Below are positions 14,439 through 16,456 of a stretch of 16,456 nucleotides of DNA, piece after piece. Below the pieces are notes generated by a model. The model saw only the letters and a program-made list of their open reading frames with translations, ran no database searches and had not been told where the DNA came from. Each line of letters opens with the position of its first letter. The first letter of the stretch is position 1. This DNA comes from Actinomycetes bacterium (GTDB taxonomy: Bacteria; Actinomycetota; Actinomycetes; Actinomycetales; Beutenbergiaceae): positions 1-16,456 of the forward strand of contig JAJYRV010000014.1 of NCBI GenBank assembly GCA_021793935.1. The letters run 5' to 3'. Both the position numbers and the translations under genes were made by a program.

Positions 14439-16456
14439 CTAGGCCAGCGCGGGTTCAGCAGCCGAGGTCCGCACGCGCTGCACGGACCAGAACACCGCTT
14501 CGGGAGTCGCCGGGGAGGCCAGGGTGACGGACGTGCCCGGGCGGCCGAACGCTCCCGCGGCATCCCGCAGGGCCTCCCGCACGGCGAAGGCGAGCATGAG
14601 GGGAGGTTCCCCCACGGCCTTCGAACCGTACACGCTCCCCGGTTCCGTCGCCTGCGAGTACGTCGCCACCCGGAAGTCGTGCGGCATCTCGGAGAAGGAC
14701 GGGATCTTGTACGTGCTCGGCCCGGGCGTGGTGAGGCGGCCGCGGCCGGGCCGGTCGGCGGTGTCCCACACGAGTTCCTCGAGCGTGAGCCACCCCACGC
14801 CCTGGATGTAGCCGCCCTCGATCTGGCCGATGTCGATGAGCGGGGAGATCGCGTCCCCGACGTCATGGAGGATGTCGACCCGGCGGGAGACGTACTCCCC
14901 GGAGAACCCGTTCACCTCCACCTCGACAACCGCCGCGCCGTAGGCGAAGTACTTGAACGGGGAGCCCTGGAACGTCGCCGCGTCCCAGTGCAGCCCCTCG
15001 GTGCGGTAGAACCCGGTGGCCGAGAGGGAGACCCGTTGGAAATACGCCGCGTGGACCACTTCCTCCCACGTGAGCGAATGGTCGGTGCCCAATCCCGTCA
15101 CATGCCCGCGGGCAAAACGCACGTCGTCGGGATTGACGCCGAGCATCGTCGCGGCCACGGGGGCGAGTCGGGTGAGGATCTTCTCGCACGCGTTCTTCAC
15201 CGCGCCGCCATTGAGGTCGGTGCCGGTCGAGGCCGCGGTGGCGGACGTGTTCGGGACCTTATCGGTGCGAGTGGGGGCGAGGCGCACCCGCTGCAACGGC
15301 AGGCCGAGGGCGGTCGCGGCCACTTGGAGCATCTTCGTGTGCAGACCCTGGCCCATCTCGGTGCCGCCGTGGTTGATGAGGACCGAGCCATCCTTGTACA
15401 CGTGCACGAGGGCGCCGGCCTGGTTGAACGCCGTGAGGTTGAACGAGATGCCGAACTTCACCGGCGTGATCGCCAGTCCCCGCTTGATGTGGGGGCTGCT
15501 GGCGTTGAACTCATCGATCTGCGCACGGCGGGCGTCGTAGTCGCTCGTGACGGTGAGTTCTTCCCAGATGTTGGTCATCCGATCCGACTGCGGCACCTCC
15601 TGCCCGTACGGCGTCGTCTGCCCGACCTGGTAGAAGTTGCGCTCCCGCAGTTCCTTCGCGGTGAGCCCGAGTTGTGGGGCGACCTGGCCGAGGATGTCTT
15701 CCATCACGAGCATGCCCTGGGGGCCGCCGAAGCCGCGGAAGGCAGTCTGCGAGGTCTTGTGGGTCTTCGCGATCCGCCCGGCCACCTGGAGGTTCGGCAC
15801 GTAGTAGGCGTTGTCGATGTGGCACAGCGCCCGGGCGAGGACCGGTTCGGAGAGTTCCAGGCTCCACCCGCCGTCCGCGGTGAGCGTGGCATCGAGGGCG
15901 ACGATCTTGCCATCGGAGGTGAATCCCGCTCTCCACGTGGAGTGGAACCCGTGGCGTTTGCCGATCATCGTCATGTCCTGCATCCGGTTGAGCCGGAGGC
16001 GTACCGGGCGGTTGGTGAGCCTCGCGCCGAGGGCAGCGACGGCGGCGAGCCAGTGGGGCTGCATCTCCTTACCGCCGAATCCGCCGCCCATGCGCAGGCA
16101 CTGCACCGTGATCTCCGAGGCGCTCAGGCCGAGGACTTGGGCAACGATGTCCTGCGTTTCGGAGGGGTGCTGAGTCGAGGACTGGATGAAGATCTGCCCT
16201 GCCTCGTCGACCATCGCGAACGAGGCCTGGGTCTCGAGGTAGAAGTGCTCCTGCCCGCCGAGCTCGAACTCGCCTTCGAACACGTGGTCCGCTTCGGCAA
16301 ACCCGGATTCGATGTCCCCGCGGGCGAGGACGGGTTGGGAGCCTTGGAAGGAGCCCGCCGCGATCGCTTCCTTGGGGGTGAGGATCGCGGGGAGTTCGGT
16401 GAAGTCCACCTCGACCGCTTCGGCGCCCTTGCGGGCGGCGTCCTCGGTCTCCCCGA
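14439..16456 (-). CDS. xdhB: Xanthine dehydrogenase, molybdopterin-binding (large) subunit, N-terminus beyond the window
   Basis: Molybdenum subunit of xanthine dehydrogenase, oxidising hypoxanthine/xanthine to urate. The frame stays open to the right edge (codons back to 16454), giving 671 visible residues against about 780 for complete XdhB, so roughly 110 N-terminal residues are missing. The first Met-type codon in the window (GTG 16409) is internal, because the sequence before it (GETEDAARKGAEAVEVDFTE) is typical XdhB. Active-site elements visible: MGGGFGGKEMQ with the substrate Glu (Glu232 in Rhodobacter capsulatus numbering), TAFRGFGGPQG with the substrate Arg, HGGTEMGQGLHTKMLQVAA for Moco binding, and GSKAVGEPPLMLAFAV with the catalytic base Glu near the C-terminus. 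The Glu/Arg pair indicates a purine hydroxylase and argues against aldehyde or CO dehydrogenase. The FAD/FeS subunit gene is expected just upstream, outside the window. Confidence 0.95.
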   Translation of the reverse strand, partial: GETEDAARKGAEAVEVDFTELPAILTPKEAIAAGSFQGSQPVLARGDIESGFAEADHVFEGEFELGGQEHFYLETQASFAMVDEAGQIFIQSSTQHPSETQDIVAQVLGLSASEITVQCLRMGGGFGGKEMQPHWLAAVAALGARLTNRPVRLRLNRMQDMTMIGKRHGFHSTWRAGFTSDGKIVALDATLTADGGWSLELSEPVLARALCHIDNAYYVPNLQVAGRIAKTHKTSQTAFRGFGGPQGMLVMEDILGQVAPQLGLTAKELRERNFYQVGQTTPYGQEVPQSDRMTNIWEELTVTSDYDARRAQIDEFNASSPHIKRGLAITPVKFGISFNLTAFNQAGALVHVYKDGSVLINHGGTEMGQGLHTKMLQVAATALGLPLQRVRLAPTRTDKVPNTSATAASTGTDLNGGAVKNACEKILTRLAPVAATMLGVNPDDVRFARGHVTGLGTDHSLTWEEVVHAAYFQRVSLSATGFYRTEGLHWDAATFQGSPFKYFAYGAAVVEVEVNGFSGEYVSRRVDILHDVGDAISPLIDIGQIEGGYIQGVGWLTLEELVWDTADRPGRGRLTTPGPSTYKIPSFSEMPHDFRVATYSQATEPGSVYGSKAVGEPPLMLAFAVREALRDAAGAFGRPGTSVTLASPATPEAVFWSVQRVRTSAAEPALA

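Noticed and set aside
12806..14442. Two long + strand open frames (12806-13609 and 13603-14442) over guaD and xdhC
   Set aside because: Both are complements of well-supported - strand genes and show no recognisable motifs or ribosome binding sites.

Overview
The window comes from a GC-rich actinobacterium. This is inferred from the conserved block mazG end / eno / ftsB / DUF501 / ppx, which is a characteristic actinobacterial neighbourhood, and from the high-GC codon use of those genes. The sequence alone does not fix a genus.

Layout. Positions 1-209 hold the 3' end of a mazG-like gene, and 258-1538 a complete enolase gene. The usual neighbours of eno (ftsB, DUF501 gene, ppx) only resume near 8511 and run to 10574. 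Between these two halves lies about 7 kb of visibly lower-GC DNA. It starts with a 535-bp gene-free stretch containing a strong hairpin. It continues with a divergent DeoR-type regulator gene and a four-gene + strand operon: FGGY kinase, EutH-like permease, GlpA-like FAD/[2Fe-2S] oxidoreductase, and a second FAD oxidoreductase with an unusual C-terminal extension. From 10836 to the right edge, the - strand carries a purine catabolic unit read from high to low coordinates: xanthine dehydrogenase molybdenum subunit (cut by the window edge), XdhC, guanine deaminase and an AzgA/PbuG-type purine permease.

How the genes work together. The purine genes form a plain guanine-to-urate route: uptake of guanine/hypoxanthine, deamination of guanine to xanthine, and oxidation of xanthine by the molybdenum enzyme matured with XdhC.

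The inserted operon looks like a glycerol-type catabolic pathway (uptake, phosphorylation, FAD-linked oxidation under a GlpR-like repressor) with important differences. The transporter belongs to the ethanolamine-permease family instead of GlpF. The kinase keeps five of the six glycerol-contacting positions of GlpK but has Gly where GlpK has its glycerol-binding Arg. The usual third oxidase partner (DUF1667) is absent. I propose that this is a transferred cassette for a glycerol-like polyol or amino-alcohol other than glycerol. This is the most interesting part of the window. The regulator-kinase intergenic region carries phased TCCACA-type repeats that are candidate operators.
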